The notes: generated by a model from the letters alone, not told the origin. Positions 26,861 through 35,911 are shown, counted from the first letter of the stretch. The stretch is DNA of 64,000 bases from AC-51 sp036265325 (GCA_036265325.1 DATAPH010000029.1:46227-110226), one strand, 5' to 3'. Numbers and translations are program-made.

Positions 26861-28531
26861 ATGCTGTCCGGACTCGAGATCGCCCAAGCAGCCGAGCTGC
26901 GGGCCATCGCAGAGGTCGCTGCCGACGCCGGCATCGAACCCGGCGAGCTTCGGCCGTACGGAGCGTCCCGAGCGAAGGTCTCGCTGTCCATCCTGGACCG
27001 GCTGGCGGACCGGCCCAACGGCAAGCTCGTGATCACGACGGCGATCACGCCGACCAAGGCGGGCGAAGGCAAAACGACGACGTCGGTCTCGCTGACCCAA
27101 GGCCTCGGATCGATCGGCAAGGACGTGATCCTCGCGCTTCGTGAACCGTCCATGGGCCCCGTCTTCGGGATCAAAGGCGGCGGCACCGGCGGCGGGTACG
27201 CACAGGTGGTGCCGATGGAGGAGATCAACCTCCACCTCAACGGGGACTTCCACGCGATCACCGCGGCGCACAATCTGCTCTCGGCGGCGCTCGACGCATC
27301 GATCTACCACGGCAACCCGCTCGACATCGATGCGCAGACGATCACCTGGCCGCGCACGCTCGACGTGAACGACCGCGAGCTCCGAAACACCGTGATCGGC
27401 CTCGGCGGGAAGGTCCACGGTGTGCCACGCCAGGAGGGGTTCGTGATCACCGCGGCGTCGGAGATCATGGCGATCCTCGCGCTCGCGAGCGACCTGCAGG
27501 ACCTGCGCGCACGCCTCGGGCGGATCATCGTCGCGTCGACCCGCAACGGCCGTCCGGTGACCGCCGACGACCTGAAGGCAGCGGGCGCGATGACGGTGAT
27601 CATGCGCGACGCGATCGAGCCGAACCTCGTGCAGACCCTCGAGCACCAACCGGTGTTCCTGCACGCCGGTCCCTTCGGCAACATCGCCCACGCGAACAAC
27701 TCGATCATCGAAGACCGGATCGCGCTCAAGCTCGCCGGATACGTCATCACCGAGGCCGGGTTCGCGAGCGACTTGGGCTTCCAGAAGTTCTGTGACATCG
27801 TCTGTCGGTTCGGTGGGTTCGCCCCCAGCGCCGGCGTGCTCGTGACGACGGTCAGGGCAACCAAGTCGCACGGCGGGATGGCGTTCAACGACCTCGGCAC
27901 CGAGGACCTCGAGGCGCTCAAGCGCGGGATCGACAACCTGACCGCACATATCGGCATCCTTCGCGAATACGGCCTGCCGTGCGTCGTCTCGATCAACAAC
28001 TTCCCGAGCGACACCGCCGCAGAGATCGCGTTGATCCGTGAGCTGGCGGTCGGCGCCGGCGCCGAGACGGTCGTCGTGAACCGCGGGTTCGCCGAGGGCG
28101 GCGCGGGCGCGACCGAGCTGGCCGAGGCCGTCGTCGAGGCGTGCGAACGGCCGAACACGTTTCACCAGCTCACGCCCGACGGCACCCCGCTCAAGGATCA
28201 GATCGAGGCGATCGCGACGCGGCTGTACGGCGCCGACGGCGTCGACTACCTCCCGCAGGCCGAGAAGGACATCGCGCGCATGGACGAGCTCGGGTTCGGC
28301 AGCGTGCCGGTGTGCATGGCCAAGACCCACCTTTCGCTCAGCCACGACCCGCTGATGCTCAACCGGCCGCGCGGCTTCCGACTCCCCGTGCGCGGCGTCG
28401 TGCCGAGTGCCGGCGCGGGATTCGTCGTGGTGTTGTGCGGAGATATGCAGCGGATGCCGGGCCTCGGCGCGACGCCGAACTTCATGGGCGTCGACATCGA
28501 CGCCGACGGCCGCACCGTCGGCTTGTTCTGA
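26861..28531 (+). CDS. fhs: formate-tetrahydrofolate ligase
   Basis: 556 residues, full length. The ATP loop is PTKAGEGKTT (residues 64-73); EPSMGPVFGIKGG, GLGGKVHGVPR and RPRGFRLPVRG are further Fhs signatures. The enzyme joins formate and THF to 10-formyl-THF using ATP, or runs in reverse to make ATP. AAGGAG is 10 nt before the ATG. Its placement beside FdhD and a formate dehydrogenase indicates that formate is exchanged between the folate pool and CO2 in this organism. Confidence 0.95.
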   Translation: MLSGLEIAQAAELRAIAEVAADAGIEPGELRPYGASRAKVSLSILDRLADRPNGKLVITTAITPTKAGEGKTTTSVSLTQGLGSIGKDVILALREPSMGPVFGIKGGGTGGGYAQVVPMEEINLHLNGDFHAITAAHNLLSAALDASIYHGNPLDIDAQTITWPRTLDVNDRELRNTVIGLGGKVHGVPRQEGFVITAASEIMAILALASDLQDLRARLGRIIVASTRNGRPVTADDLKAAGAMTVIMRDAIEPNLVQTLEHQPVFLHAGPFGNIAHANNSIIEDRIALKLAGYVITEAGFASDLGFQKFCDIVCRFGGFAPSAGVLVTTVRATKSHGGMAFNDLGTEDLEALKRGIDNLTAHIGILREYGLPCVVSINNFPSDTAAEIALIRELAVGAGAETVVVNRGFAEGGAGATELAEAVVEACERPNTFHQLTPDGTPLKDQIEAIATRLYGADGVDYLPQAEKDIARMDELGFGSVPVCMAKTHLSLSHDPLMLNRPRGFRLPVRGVVPSAGAGFVVVLCGDMQRMPGLGATPNFMGVDIDADGRTVGLF

Positions 28532-28536
28532 GCGAT

Positions 28537-28950
28537 CTACGCCACCTCGTCGTCCGGCGGCATCACGCAGAACTCGTTGCCCTGCGGATCGAGCATCACG
28601 CACCAGACGCCGCCGTCGGCCTCGGCCCAGTTGTGGATCGTCGCGCCGAGGTTCTCGAGCCGCTCGACCTCCGCTTCGAGATCCTCGTCGGCGAGCACGT
28701 CGAGGTGCACGCGGTTCTTCGTCACCTTGTCCTCGGGCACCTCGGTGAAGAACAGCACCGGCAGCTCGGAGTCTTCCGGCGGCTCGACCATCACGGTCGG
28801 ATCGTCCTCGGGATCGACGATGCCTTTCGCTGCGAGGCGCGCGAGCTCGACCTCGTCGTAGGCGCCGACGTTCCACCCGAGCGCCTCGGCCCAGAACCGC
28901 GCGAGCGGGGCGGCATCACGGCAGTCGAAGACGATGGCGTCGATCCGCAC
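28537..28950 (-). CDS. VOC family protein (glyoxalase fold)
   Basis: About 137 residues with two betaalphabetabetabeta modules: VRIDAIVFDCRDAAPLARFWAEALGW at the start, and NRVHLDVLADEDLEAEVERL, then WCVMLDPQGNEFCVMP at the end. This is the common actinobacterial glyoxalase-like type whose substrates are unknown. The GTG at 28950 is preferred over a TTG at 28980 because homology begins there. It lies convergent to fhs, 5 bp away, at the end of the long minus-strand series. Confidence 0.8.
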   Translation of the reverse strand: MRIDAIVFDCRDAAPLARFWAEALGWNVGAYDEVELARLAAKGIVDPEDDPTVMVEPPEDSELPVLFFTEVPEDKVTKNRVHLDVLADEDLEAEVERLENLGATIHNWAEADGGVWCVMLDPQGNEFCVMPPDDEVA

Positions 28951-29002
28951 GGCCGGAGCCTGCGCCGCGGGGCCTCGCAACGCAAGTCCCGCGGCGATCC
29001 GC

Positions 29003-29785
29003 TCAGGCGTGGACCGCGATGAAGAAGGCCTCGCTCACATCCCGCAGGAGCGACTGGGCCCGGTGGCGGAGCGAGTTCGCGGAATCGCTCAGCTCCTGTT
29101 GCCGCGTCTTGTCGATGAATGTGATGGCGTTGATGTCCACGTTGGCCAGCGCGGACAGCGCGGCCGCGTGCAACGACGTCGCGGCGCTCAGCGCATCCGA
29201 CGCCGCGTTGGGGTTGCCGGAGCTCAGCGTCTCTTCGGCGAGCGCCATCAGGTAGACCGCCCGCCGCGCCACCTCGAGCGGGATATCCGCGGCGCGCTCG
29301 AGCGACTTCTGCAGCGTCGTCGACCACGTGTGCTGCTCCTCGGGGGTGTTCTTCGGCAACTTGTATGCCGCCATGACGTCGCGATACGCCTCGGCGTCGC
29401 GGTCGGCCAGCGCAAGCAACGCGTAGCGTTCGTCGTCGCATTCGTCGGCGATCGCACGCATCCGGTCCACGACCGACTCGTAGCCCTTCTTCTTGATGGT
29501 CAGGCGCGCGACCATCGCCACGAGCGCCGCGCCGGCCGCGGCGGACACGGCGGCCCAGGCGCCACCGCCGGGCGTGGGCTGATCGGACGCGAGCTCCTCG
29601 AGATAGACGCCGACCCTTGAGCCGGCGGTCGGCATGTCCTCGATCGGCACCTTCTCAGGGGACGCCGTCGAGGCCGTGCTCGGAGCGGCGGCCCAGCCGC
29701 TCGCCGGCTGCTCGGGACGTCCGAGACCCGGCACGGCGCCCGCCGTCGACTCCGATCCCTGCCGGCCGCCCCACTGGTCGCTCAC
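29003..29785 (-). CDS. fchA: cyclodeaminase/cyclohydrolase family protein (FchA type)
   Basis: 260 residues. After a low-complexity N-terminal 45 residues comes the FTCD-C domain: LASDQPTPGGGAWAAVSAAAGAALVAMVARLT, followed by a long helical bundle. This domain either removes ammonia from 5-formimino-THF or opens 5,10-methenyl-THF to 10-formyl-THF. The ATG overlaps the ftcD stop by 4 bp, so it is coupled to the formiminotransferase, which favours the cyclodeaminase reaction. No folD is present nearby. Confidence 0.87.
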   Translation of the reverse strand: MSDQWGGRQGSESTAGAVPGLGRPEQPASGWAAAPSTASTASPEKVPIEDMPTAGSRVGVYLEELASDQPTPGGGAWAAVSAAAGAALVAMVARLTIKKKGYESVVDRMRAIADECDDERYALLALADRDAEAYRDVMAAYKLPKNTPEEQHTWSTTLQKSLERAADIPLEVARRAVYLMALAEETLSSGNPNAASDALSAATSLHAAALSALANVDINAITFIDKTRQQELSDSANSLRHRAQSLLRDVSEAFFIAVHA

Positions 29786-30681
29786 GACGCCTCCTCGATC
29801 AGTCGCTCGAGCACCTGCGTCCGCCGGTCGAACCCGCGAAGCCGGACGTGGTCTGCGTCCTCCGGCGACAACGCAGCGTCCGGCACGAGTCCAATGATCT
29901 CGGTGTCGAGCACCTCTTCGCCGCGGGCCTCAGCCTGGGCGACGACGGCATCGTACGCCGTGCGCACCCCGGTGATCGTGAAATCGACGAGGTTCATCGA
30001 GACCGTCGAACAGTCTCGTTCGGGCACGAAGAAGCCGATCGCGCGGAGCGCCGGCAGACCGCCGCTCGATTCCCGGATCGTGCGCGCGATGTCCTTCGCG
30101 GCATCTTCGTCGACGGTCACGTAGGCGTTGAACGCCACGAGCGGCACCCGTGCGCCGACGGCGGTCGCGCCCGCCGACCCGATGGCGTGGGGGCCGAGAT
30201 CGGGGAGCCGCTCCCCCTTCGCCACGGCGTCGCGCAGGCCTTCGTACTCGCCCTTCCGCACCACGGCGAGCGACCGCCGCTCCGGCAGCAACGCGGCTTG
30301 GTCGTACAGGTACACCGGAAGGTCGAGCGCGCCGGCGAGCTCTTCACCCACCTCGCGCGCCAACGCGACGCACTCGGCCATCTCGACGTCGCGGACCGGC
30401 ATGAACGGGATGACGTCGGTCGCGCCCATCCTCGGATGGCCGCCCCGGTGGCGCTCCATGTCGATCAACCCGGCCGCGACCCGCGTCGCGTTGACGGAGG
30501 CACGGCGTACACCGTCGCGACTCCCGAGCACCGTGGTGTCGAGCCGGTTGTGGTCGGCGTCGGCCTGCCGGTAGACGAGGTGGGCGCCCGGAACCTGCAG
30601 CGCGTCGCAGATGGCGTCCATCACGTCGACGCGGCGCCCCTCCGAGAAGTTCGGCACGACACCGAAGATCGGCTCAGCCAC
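29782..30681 (-). CDS. ftcD: glutamate (or glycine) formimidoyltransferase
   Basis: 299 residues matching the FTCD N-terminal half: VPNFSEGR at the start, ADHNRLDTTVLG, and the folate/catalytic motif HRGGHPRMGATDVIPF. It transfers a formimino group from formiminoglutamate (histidine breakdown) or formiminoglycine (purine breakdown) to THF. The start is a GTG with a TATCCT hexamer 6 nt upstream, so it may have its own leaderless promoter within the 18-bp gap. No hut or xanthine genes are in the window, so the source of the formimino group is unclear. Confidence 0.92.
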   Translation of the reverse strand: MAEPIFGVVPNFSEGRRVDVMDAICDALQVPGAHLVYRQADADHNRLDTTVLGSRDGVRRASVNATRVAAGLIDMERHRGGHPRMGATDVIPFMPVRDVEMAECVALAREVGEELAGALDLPVYLYDQAALLPERRSLAVVRKGEYEGLRDAVAKGERLPDLGPHAIGSAGATAVGARVPLVAFNAYVTVDEDAAKDIARTIRESSGGLPALRAIGFFVPERDCSTVSMNLVDFTITGVRTAYDAVVAQAEARGEEVLDTEIIGLVPDAALSPEDADHVRLRGFDRRTQVLERLIEEAS

Positions 30682-30699
30682 GAGCGGAGGATAGTCGCC

Positions 30700-31779
30700 T
30701 CAGGCGCGAGGCTTCGCCTTCTCCGGATCCAGGATCGACAGGGGTGCAACCGTCGCGACCGCGCCGCCGACCTCGACCTTCGTCCCGTCATCGGCCACCG
30801 CGGTATCGAGGATCGCGAGCCCGATCGGGCCAACGCGGGGGCTGTCCGCAGGCGACGTCACGACGCCGACCTCCGCGCCGTCCCTGGTCACGGCCGTTCC
30901 CGCCTCCGGGACCGCGCCCTCGAACCGCAGGGTCTTGAAGCGCTTCGGGGGGTTCGACCCATAGGCCTTCAACGCGTCGGCGCCGACGTTCTCCGTGTCC
31001 GTCTTGATGAACCGGTCCATCGACACGTCGTACGGCGACGTCTCGCCTGGCTGGTAGTCGACCGCGATGATGATCAGCCCGACCTCGGTGCGCGCCAGGT
31101 CGATGGCGTTCAGGCCGAACGGCTTCGCGCCGGCCGACAGGAGCGCGTCCCACACGACCTGCGCGTTGTCGGGATCGACGACGACCTCATAGCCGTGCTC
31201 GCCGCTGAATCCGGTCCGCAGCACGTACGCCGGGACGCCGGCGACGGTGGTCATCGTGGGCCAGAAGCGGAAGTAGCCGAGCTCGCCGAGGTCGCGCTCG
31301 GTGAGCGGCTGCAGCGTCGCCTGTGACGTCGGCCCCTGGACCGCGATCATCGCGAGGTCGAGCGTCTTATGCGTGATCGAGGCGTCGAGATCGCTCGCCG
31401 TCTCGTTGAACCAATCCTCGAACCCGGCAGAGTTGATGAGGACCCAGTACCGGGCGTCATTGAACTTGTACACGTTGCCGTCGTCGACCATGTTGCCGTC
31501 GGCGTTGACGAAGGCGCCGTAGCGCACGGCGCCGTCGGGCATCCCGGCGAGCGAGTTGGTGAAGCGGCGCTGGATCAGCCGCGTGGCGTCCGGTCCGCTC
31601 ACCTCGTACTTGCACGTCGAGAACAGATCCCAGATGCCGGTCGCGGTTCGGATAGCCTCGTATTCCTCGTTGACCGGCGTCCCCTCGTCCATGGCCCAGG
31701 GGAACCCGTCCTCCCAGATGATCTCGGCGTTGTGGGCGACGTGCCAGTCGTGCAGCGGCGAGCGAACGTCCTCGGTCAT
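30700..31779 (-). CDS. GcvT-family THF-dependent methyltransferase 1
   Basis: 359 residues of the aminomethyltransferase (GcvT/DmdA/LigM) family. The conserved DD pair is in NMVDDGNVYKF, the THF-binding region includes AVQGPTSQATLQ and LRTGFSGEHGYEV, and a C-terminal beta-barrel ends in VTSPADSPRVGPIGLAIL. No GcvH, GcvP or lipoylation genes are nearby, so this is not a glycine cleavage T-protein. Stand-alone members demethylate DMSP, betaines or methoxy-aromatics, moving the methyl to THF. It lies 25 bp downstream of a diverged paralogue; the substrate is unknown. Confidence 0.83.
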   Translation of the reverse strand: MTEDVRSPLHDWHVAHNAEIIWEDGFPWAMDEGTPVNEEYEAIRTATGIWDLFSTCKYEVSGPDATRLIQRRFTNSLAGMPDGAVRYGAFVNADGNMVDDGNVYKFNDARYWVLINSAGFEDWFNETASDLDASITHKTLDLAMIAVQGPTSQATLQPLTERDLGELGYFRFWPTMTTVAGVPAYVLRTGFSGEHGYEVVVDPDNAQVVWDALLSAGAKPFGLNAIDLARTEVGLIIIAVDYQPGETSPYDVSMDRFIKTDTENVGADALKAYGSNPPKRFKTLRFEGAVPEAGTAVTRDGAEVGVVTSPADSPRVGPIGLAILDTAVADDGTKVEVGGAVATVAPLSILDPEKAKPRA

Positions 31780-31804
31780 GCGATGGCTCCTTCCCGCCGC
31801 GCGG

Positions 31805-32890
31805 TCAGACGCGCGGACGCTCTTTCTTCGGGTCGTAGATGGATAGCACGTCGACGGTACCGGGCATGGCGCCGTCGGCGGTAACCGCCCGGACGGCGGT
31901 GCCGGGCGCCGCGAGCGCCGCGGGCACGATAGCGAGCGCGATCGGTCCGAACCGCGGGCTCATCGCCGGCGAGGTAAGCACGCCCGCATCGGCGCCATCG
32001 TCGCTCCGCAATGGGGTACCGTAGTCGACCCCCTCTTCGTCGAGCCGAACGGTGACGAAGCGGTTCGGTGGATCATCCGCGATCGTCCGGAGCGCCTCGG
32101 TACCCATCGTGAGCTCGTGGAACGTCACGAACCGGTCGAGCCCCAGGTCGAATGGCGATCGCTCGTGCGGCTCGTAGTCGTAATCGGTGACGATCATGCC
32201 GACCTCGATCCGGATCGGCTCGATCACGTCCATCCCGTACGGCGTCGCGCCAGCCGCTTCGACCGCCGCCCAGAGGTCCAGGGCATGCACGGGGCGCAGG
32301 AACAACTCGTAGCCAAGCTCGCCGCTGAAGCCGGTTCGCGACAGCCACACCGGTACGCCGCCGACCTGGACCTGTTCGGGGAGGAACCGGAAATACTTCA
32401 AGGCGTTGAGGTCAACGTCGGTCAGCCCTTGCAGGAGCTCCCGGCTCCGTGGTCCCTGGATCTGCATGCTCGGCAACTCGGGGGCGATGTACTCGATGGA
32501 GACGTCGAGGCCTTTGGTCGCGTCCGCGAAATACCCCGCTCGCTCGTCGCCGTTCGTGCACACCCAGAGGTGGTCATCCGCGAAGGTGAAGACCGTCCCG
32601 TCGTCCACGAGCATCCCGTCCTCGTCGACGAACCCGCCATACCGAATCTGACCGGGCTCGGCCCCCATGACGTCGTGGGTGTGGACCCTCTGCGCCGCCT
32701 CCTTCGCCTCGGGCCCGCGGAACTCCCATTTGTTGAGCGGCGAGAGGTCCCACATGCCGACGCCCTCGCGGATCGCGCGGTACTCGGCATCGACGTCGCC
32801 GAAGTTGGTGACCCAGAGCCATCCCGCCTCGTCGCCGAAGCCGGCGGCCGTCCGGGAGGTAACGGGATGGAACGCTGTTTCCCTCGCCAT
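31805..32890 (-). CDS. GcvT-family THF-dependent methyltransferase 2
   Basis: 361 residues, same fold as the next gene downstream but clearly diverged. It has MLVDDGTVFTF, QIQGPRSRELLQGL, LSRTGFSGELGYELFL and the C-terminal VLTSPAMSPRFGPIALAIV. N-terminal NFGDVDAEYRAIREGVGMWDLSPLNKWEFRG-type spacing is typical of demethylating members. The pair could act on related methyl donors or form a hetero-oligomer; both are inferences. No substrate-specific oxidoreductase or corrinoid protein is adjacent. Confidence 0.83.
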   Translation of the reverse strand: MARETAFHPVTSRTAAGFGDEAGWLWVTNFGDVDAEYRAIREGVGMWDLSPLNKWEFRGPEAKEAAQRVHTHDVMGAEPGQIRYGGFVDEDGMLVDDGTVFTFADDHLWVCTNGDERAGYFADATKGLDVSIEYIAPELPSMQIQGPRSRELLQGLTDVDLNALKYFRFLPEQVQVGGVPVWLSRTGFSGELGYELFLRPVHALDLWAAVEAAGATPYGMDVIEPIRIEVGMIVTDYDYEPHERSPFDLGLDRFVTFHELTMGTEALRTIADDPPNRFVTVRLDEEGVDYGTPLRSDDGADAGVLTSPAMSPRFGPIALAIVPAALAAPGTAVRAVTADGAMPGTVDVLSIYDPKKERPRV

Positions 32891-32923
32891 GGCCGCCGTT
32901 CTACCGCACGCCTGAACGCGGGT

Positions 32924-33568
32924 TCAAGTCAGCGAGCGGTAGAGCGCGGTCAGCTCCCGAGGCGTCGGCTCGGGGCCGCCGGGCATCCGGGTGGCCAGCA
33001 CGAGGAACAACTGGGCCGTCACGAGCGCGTCGTCGAGGGCGTCGTGCGGATCGCTCACCGGCACGCCGAACCGGTCGGCCGTCGGGGTCAGCGCATAGCC
33101 CCTCGCGCGCCGGGCGCCCGCCGGCGCGCCGTCGATCACGATCGCCATGTCGCGCACGTCGATCACTCGGCGGCGCCACGCTCGGTCTGAGCCACCGAAC
33201 AGCCTCCGCAGGAAGGCGATCTCGACGTCGGCGTACCACGTGACGAGGAACCGGTTCGCGAGCGTGGCGCGAAGCCCGGCAGCCGCCTCCCGCGTCTCGG
33301 GCGCCTCGGCGAGGTCGACCTCGCGCAGGAGGTGGATCGTCTGCGACCGCGCCGACGGCGGCCGCGGGGGATGGATCAGCTGGTTCCGCGCGGCGCCGAC
33401 GCGGACGCGGCCGCGCTCGATCGGGACGGCCCCGTACGCGATCACGTGGTCGTGGTCGAGGTCCAGTCCGGTGGTTTCGAAGTCCAGCGCGACGAGCGAG
33501 GTCTGGTGCCACGGGAGGCCGCGCCGCGGATGCGGCGAGGCCGGTCGGCGACCGCCTAGCGCGCGCAC
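32924..33568 (-). CDS. DEDDh 3'-5' exonuclease
   Basis: About 214 residues of the DnaQ/RNase T superfamily. The ExoI motif is LDFETTGLDLDHD, ExoII corresponds to VTWYADVEIAFLRRLF, and ExoIII is PHDALDDALVTAQ, so all four metal ligands and the general-base His are present. It is probably a stand-alone DNA or RNA proofreading-type exonuclease. The GTG at 33568 overlaps the end of the folate cyclo-ligase gene by 13 bp; an internal start nearer LVALDFETTG is possible. Confidence 0.82.
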   Translation of the reverse strand: MRALGGRRPASPHPRRGLPWHQTSLVALDFETTGLDLDHDHVIAYGAVPIERGRVRVGAARNQLIHPPRPPSARSQTIHLLREVDLAEAPETREAAAGLRATLANRFLVTWYADVEIAFLRRLFGGSDRAWRRRVIDVRDMAIVIDGAPAGARRARGYALTPTADRFGVPVSDPHDALDDALVTAQLFLVLATRMPGGPEPTPRELTALYRSLT

Positions 33569-34140
33569 CGGATCACCTCCTCGGGTGTCACGATCGCGTC
33601 GACCCGAAGATCGAACGAGCCGGCCGGCAACGCCTCGTCGACGAGCTGCTCGGCAAGCACGACAGCGATGCGCCGAGCGTCGTGGCGCGTCCTCGGTAAG
33701 AACCGGTCGTAGAACCCGCCCCCGTACCCCACTCTTCTACCGGTCCGATCGACGGCGACGGCCGGCGTCAAGATCACGTCGATCGACGACGGATCGACCA
33801 GGACGCCCTCGGCCGGCTCTTCTGCACCGAACGACGTCGTCGTGGTCGGGTCCCCCGGCTTCCACGCGTGCGCCTCGATGTCGGTCCCGACGATCACCGG
33901 GAGGCCGACACGGATGTCGCGCGCCACGAGCGCCTCGATCAGCGGCAGCATGGGCAGCTCCGACCGAAACGACGAGAACGCGAGGACCGTCGTTGCGCCC
34001 TCGATCTCGGGAAGGGCGAGCACGCGTTGCGTGACGTCGGCCGCCGCCCGATCGCGCGCCGCCGGGTCGGTCGCATCGCGCAGCGCCAGCACGCGACGGC
34101 GGACGTCGCGCTTCGCGCGCTTCAGGTCGGCGGAGCTCAC
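33556..34140 (-). CDS. 5-formyltetrahydrofolate cyclo-ligase
   Basis: About 194 residues. The family signature GYGGGFYDRFL is present, with DLKRAKRDVRRRVLALR at the N-terminus and TPAVAVDRTGRRVG preceding the signature. The enzyme uses ATP to turn 5-formyl-THF into 5,10-methenyl-THF. The GTG at 34140 overlaps the upstream stop by 4 bp (GTGA); a longer start would run into that gene. It is coupled in a chain with glucokinase and the F420 oxidoreductase, and adds to the folate genes just downstream. Confidence 0.9.
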   Translation of the reverse strand: MSSADLKRAKRDVRRRVLALRDATDPAARDRAAADVTQRVLALPEIEGATTVLAFSSFRSELPMLPLIEALVARDIRVGLPVIVGTDIEAHAWKPGDPTTTTSFGAEEPAEGVLVDPSSIDVILTPAVAVDRTGRRVGYGGGFYDRFLPRTRHDARRIAVVLAEQLVDEALPAGSFDLRVDAIVTPEEVIRCAR

Positions 34141-35018
34141 GAACGGAGCGTTTCGGCGATCAGATCCAAACGGTCGGACGGCCCCGCAGCGAGCGGCACC
34201 ATCCATGTCGCACCCGCCTCGGTCACGCGATCGCGGAGCCGCCGCAGCTCGTCGACCGTCCCGCGCCAGATGTCGAGTGACCCGCCGGCGTCGACGCGTT
34301 GGTGTTCCAGCGTCGCGAGCTCATCGGCGTCACGGCCGAGCAGGACGATCCCCGCCCAGGTCGGCGGGACGTCCGCCGGATCTCGGCCGGCCTCCCGCGC
34401 CCATCCGGCGAGTTGCTCCGCACGCCCGAGGAACGCTTCGGTGCGCATCCCCCAGCCGTTCCACGCGTCGGCTGCGTTCGCCGCAGCTCGTGCCACACGT
34501 TCGGACGTCCCGCCGATCCACACCTCCGCAGCGGCGGCCGGTAGCAACGGGCCGCGGACCGCCGAGGTCATCTCGCCGCCGGGCCACGAGTCACCCGCAA
34601 GCAGCGCCCGCGTTGCGCGTGCGGTTTCTTCGAGCAGCACCGTCCGTTGCTCGATCGGCGGGAACGGCAGTCCGAGGACCTCGTGCTCCGCCTTGCCGAA
34701 CCGATCCCCGAGGCCGAGCCCGAGCACGGCATCACCCCCGGCGAGGTGCGCGAGGCTCGAGGTCTCCTTGCTCAAGATCCCGAGCGGCCGGTATCCGGCG
34801 CGCGACACCAGCACGCCGACGCCGAGCCCCGGGTTCGCGGCGGCCGCGGCCGCGAGCAACGTGTATGGCTCCACCGACGGACGATCCGGGCCGCCCGGCG
34901 GGAACAGATGGTCGTACACGAAGACGGCGTCGTAGCCGGCGGCAGCCGCACGTCCGGCGACGGCGAGCGGCTTGCGCGGCTCCGACGTGAACGCCGACAG
35001 GAACAAGCCGTACTTCAC
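34137..35018 (-). CDS. LLM-class F420-dependent oxidoreductase
   Basis: 293 residues with the luciferase-like TIM barrel: MKYGLFLSAFTSEPRK, then GYDAVFVYDHLFPPGG, VLVSRAGYRP, LGLGLGDRFGKAEHEVLGLPFPP and EVWIGGTSERVARAAANAADAWNGW. This pattern is usual for actinobacterial members that use cofactor F420. The substrate is unknown. It is embedded by 4-bp overlaps between the ROK kinase and the formyl-THF cyclo-ligase. Confidence 0.87.
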   Translation of the reverse strand: MKYGLFLSAFTSEPRKPLAVAGRAAAAGYDAVFVYDHLFPPGGPDRPSVEPYTLLAAAAAANPGLGVGVLVSRAGYRPLGILSKETSSLAHLAGGDAVLGLGLGDRFGKAEHEVLGLPFPPIEQRTVLLEETARATRALLAGDSWPGGEMTSAVRGPLLPAAAAEVWIGGTSERVARAAANAADAWNGWGMRTEAFLGRAEQLAGWAREAGRDPADVPPTWAGIVLLGRDADELATLEHQRVDAGGSLDIWRGTVDELRRLRDRVTEAGATWMVPLAAGPSDRLDLIAETLRS

Positions 35019-35911
35019 GACGCTTCCTCCAGCGCCGAGAGCGCCGCGCCGACGGCCGCGGCGTCGGCACCGAGCGCCGCCGGCACGATGGGTACCTCCG
35101 GCCGCGACGTGGCCGCCATGATCGTCTCGTGGGAGGCGCGCCGGGCCGGGCCGAGCAGCAGATCGCCCGCGGACGCGGGCGGCCCGCCCCCGACGATCAC
35201 CAGCGAAGGATCGAAGACGTTCACGAGACCACCGATCCCTTGCCCGAGGCGGCGGCCGACCTCATCCAGGATGGCACGTGCCGTCTCGTCTCCGGCCTTC
35301 GCCGCCGCCACGACACCGTACCCGTCGACGCCGAGGCGCTCATGGCCGAGGCGCGTGATCGCCTGCCCACTCGCTACCGTCTCCAAGCAGCCCTCGTTGC
35401 CGCAGCCACATGTGATGCCGCCGGGCTCGACGATGATGTGTCCGATCTCGCCGGCGAAGCCGTGCGCGCCGTGCCGGACGGCTCCATCGACCACGAGACC
35501 GCCGCCGATCCCCGTGCCCATGCCGACGTAGACGAAGTCCGCGACGCCACGGCCCGCGCCGGCCAGCAGCTCGCCCGACGCCGCCATCGTGCAGTCGTTG
35601 TCGACCACGCTCGGGAGCCCGAACCCCGCCACCTCGGCGCCGAGGTCGACGTCGCGCCACGCGATGTTCGGCGCGAACCGCATCTCGCCCGTCCCACGTT
35701 CGACGAGCCCTGCCGCGGCGATCCCGATCGCCGTCGTGCTCGGATCGAGGACCTCGTTCACCGCGCGGCGCATCGCGTCGAGCAGCGCGGGAACATCGGT
35801 GGCCGGCGTGTCGACGAGCGCGTGGGCCTGGATCGTCGCATCCGCGTCCACGCGGACGGCAGCAGCCTTGGTACCCCCGACGTCGATGCCGACGGCCGTC
35901 GGCATCGTCAT
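35015..35911 (-). CDS. glk: ROK-family glucokinase
   Basis: 298 residues. GIDVGGTKAAAV is the phosphate-1 motif, GTGIGGGLVVDG the sugar site, and GHIIVEPGG with CGCGNEGCLE gives the zinc-binding signature of ROK kinases. It probably phosphorylates glucose with ATP. The order SRPBCC, ArsA, small CPxC protein and glucokinase resembles the glkA neighbourhood of Streptomyces, supporting the glucokinase call. Overlaps of 4 bp tie it to genes on both sides. Confidence 0.88.
   Translation of the reverse strand: MTMPTAVGIDVGGTKAAAVRVDADATIQAHALVDTPATDVPALLDAMRRAVNEVLDPSTTAIGIAAAGLVERGTGEMRFAPNIAWRDVDLGAEVAGFGLPSVVDNDCTMAASGELLAGAGRGVADFVYVGMGTGIGGGLVVDGAVRHGAHGFAGEIGHIIVEPGGITCGCGNEGCLETVASGQAITRLGHERLGVDGYGVVAAAKAGDETARAILDEVGRRLGQGIGGLVNVFDPSLVIVGGGPPASAGDLLLGPARRASHETIMAATSRPEVPIVPAALGADAAAVGAALSALEEAS

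Noticed and set aside
25901..28876. 991-residue minus-strand open frame
   Set aside because: Only the last 278 residues are real (FdhD). The rest is antisense to fhs, a strongly conserved gene.
32910..32935. GCGGGTTCAAGTC as a tRNA T-loop
   Set aside because: No matching arms on either side, and it spans the exonuclease stop codon.
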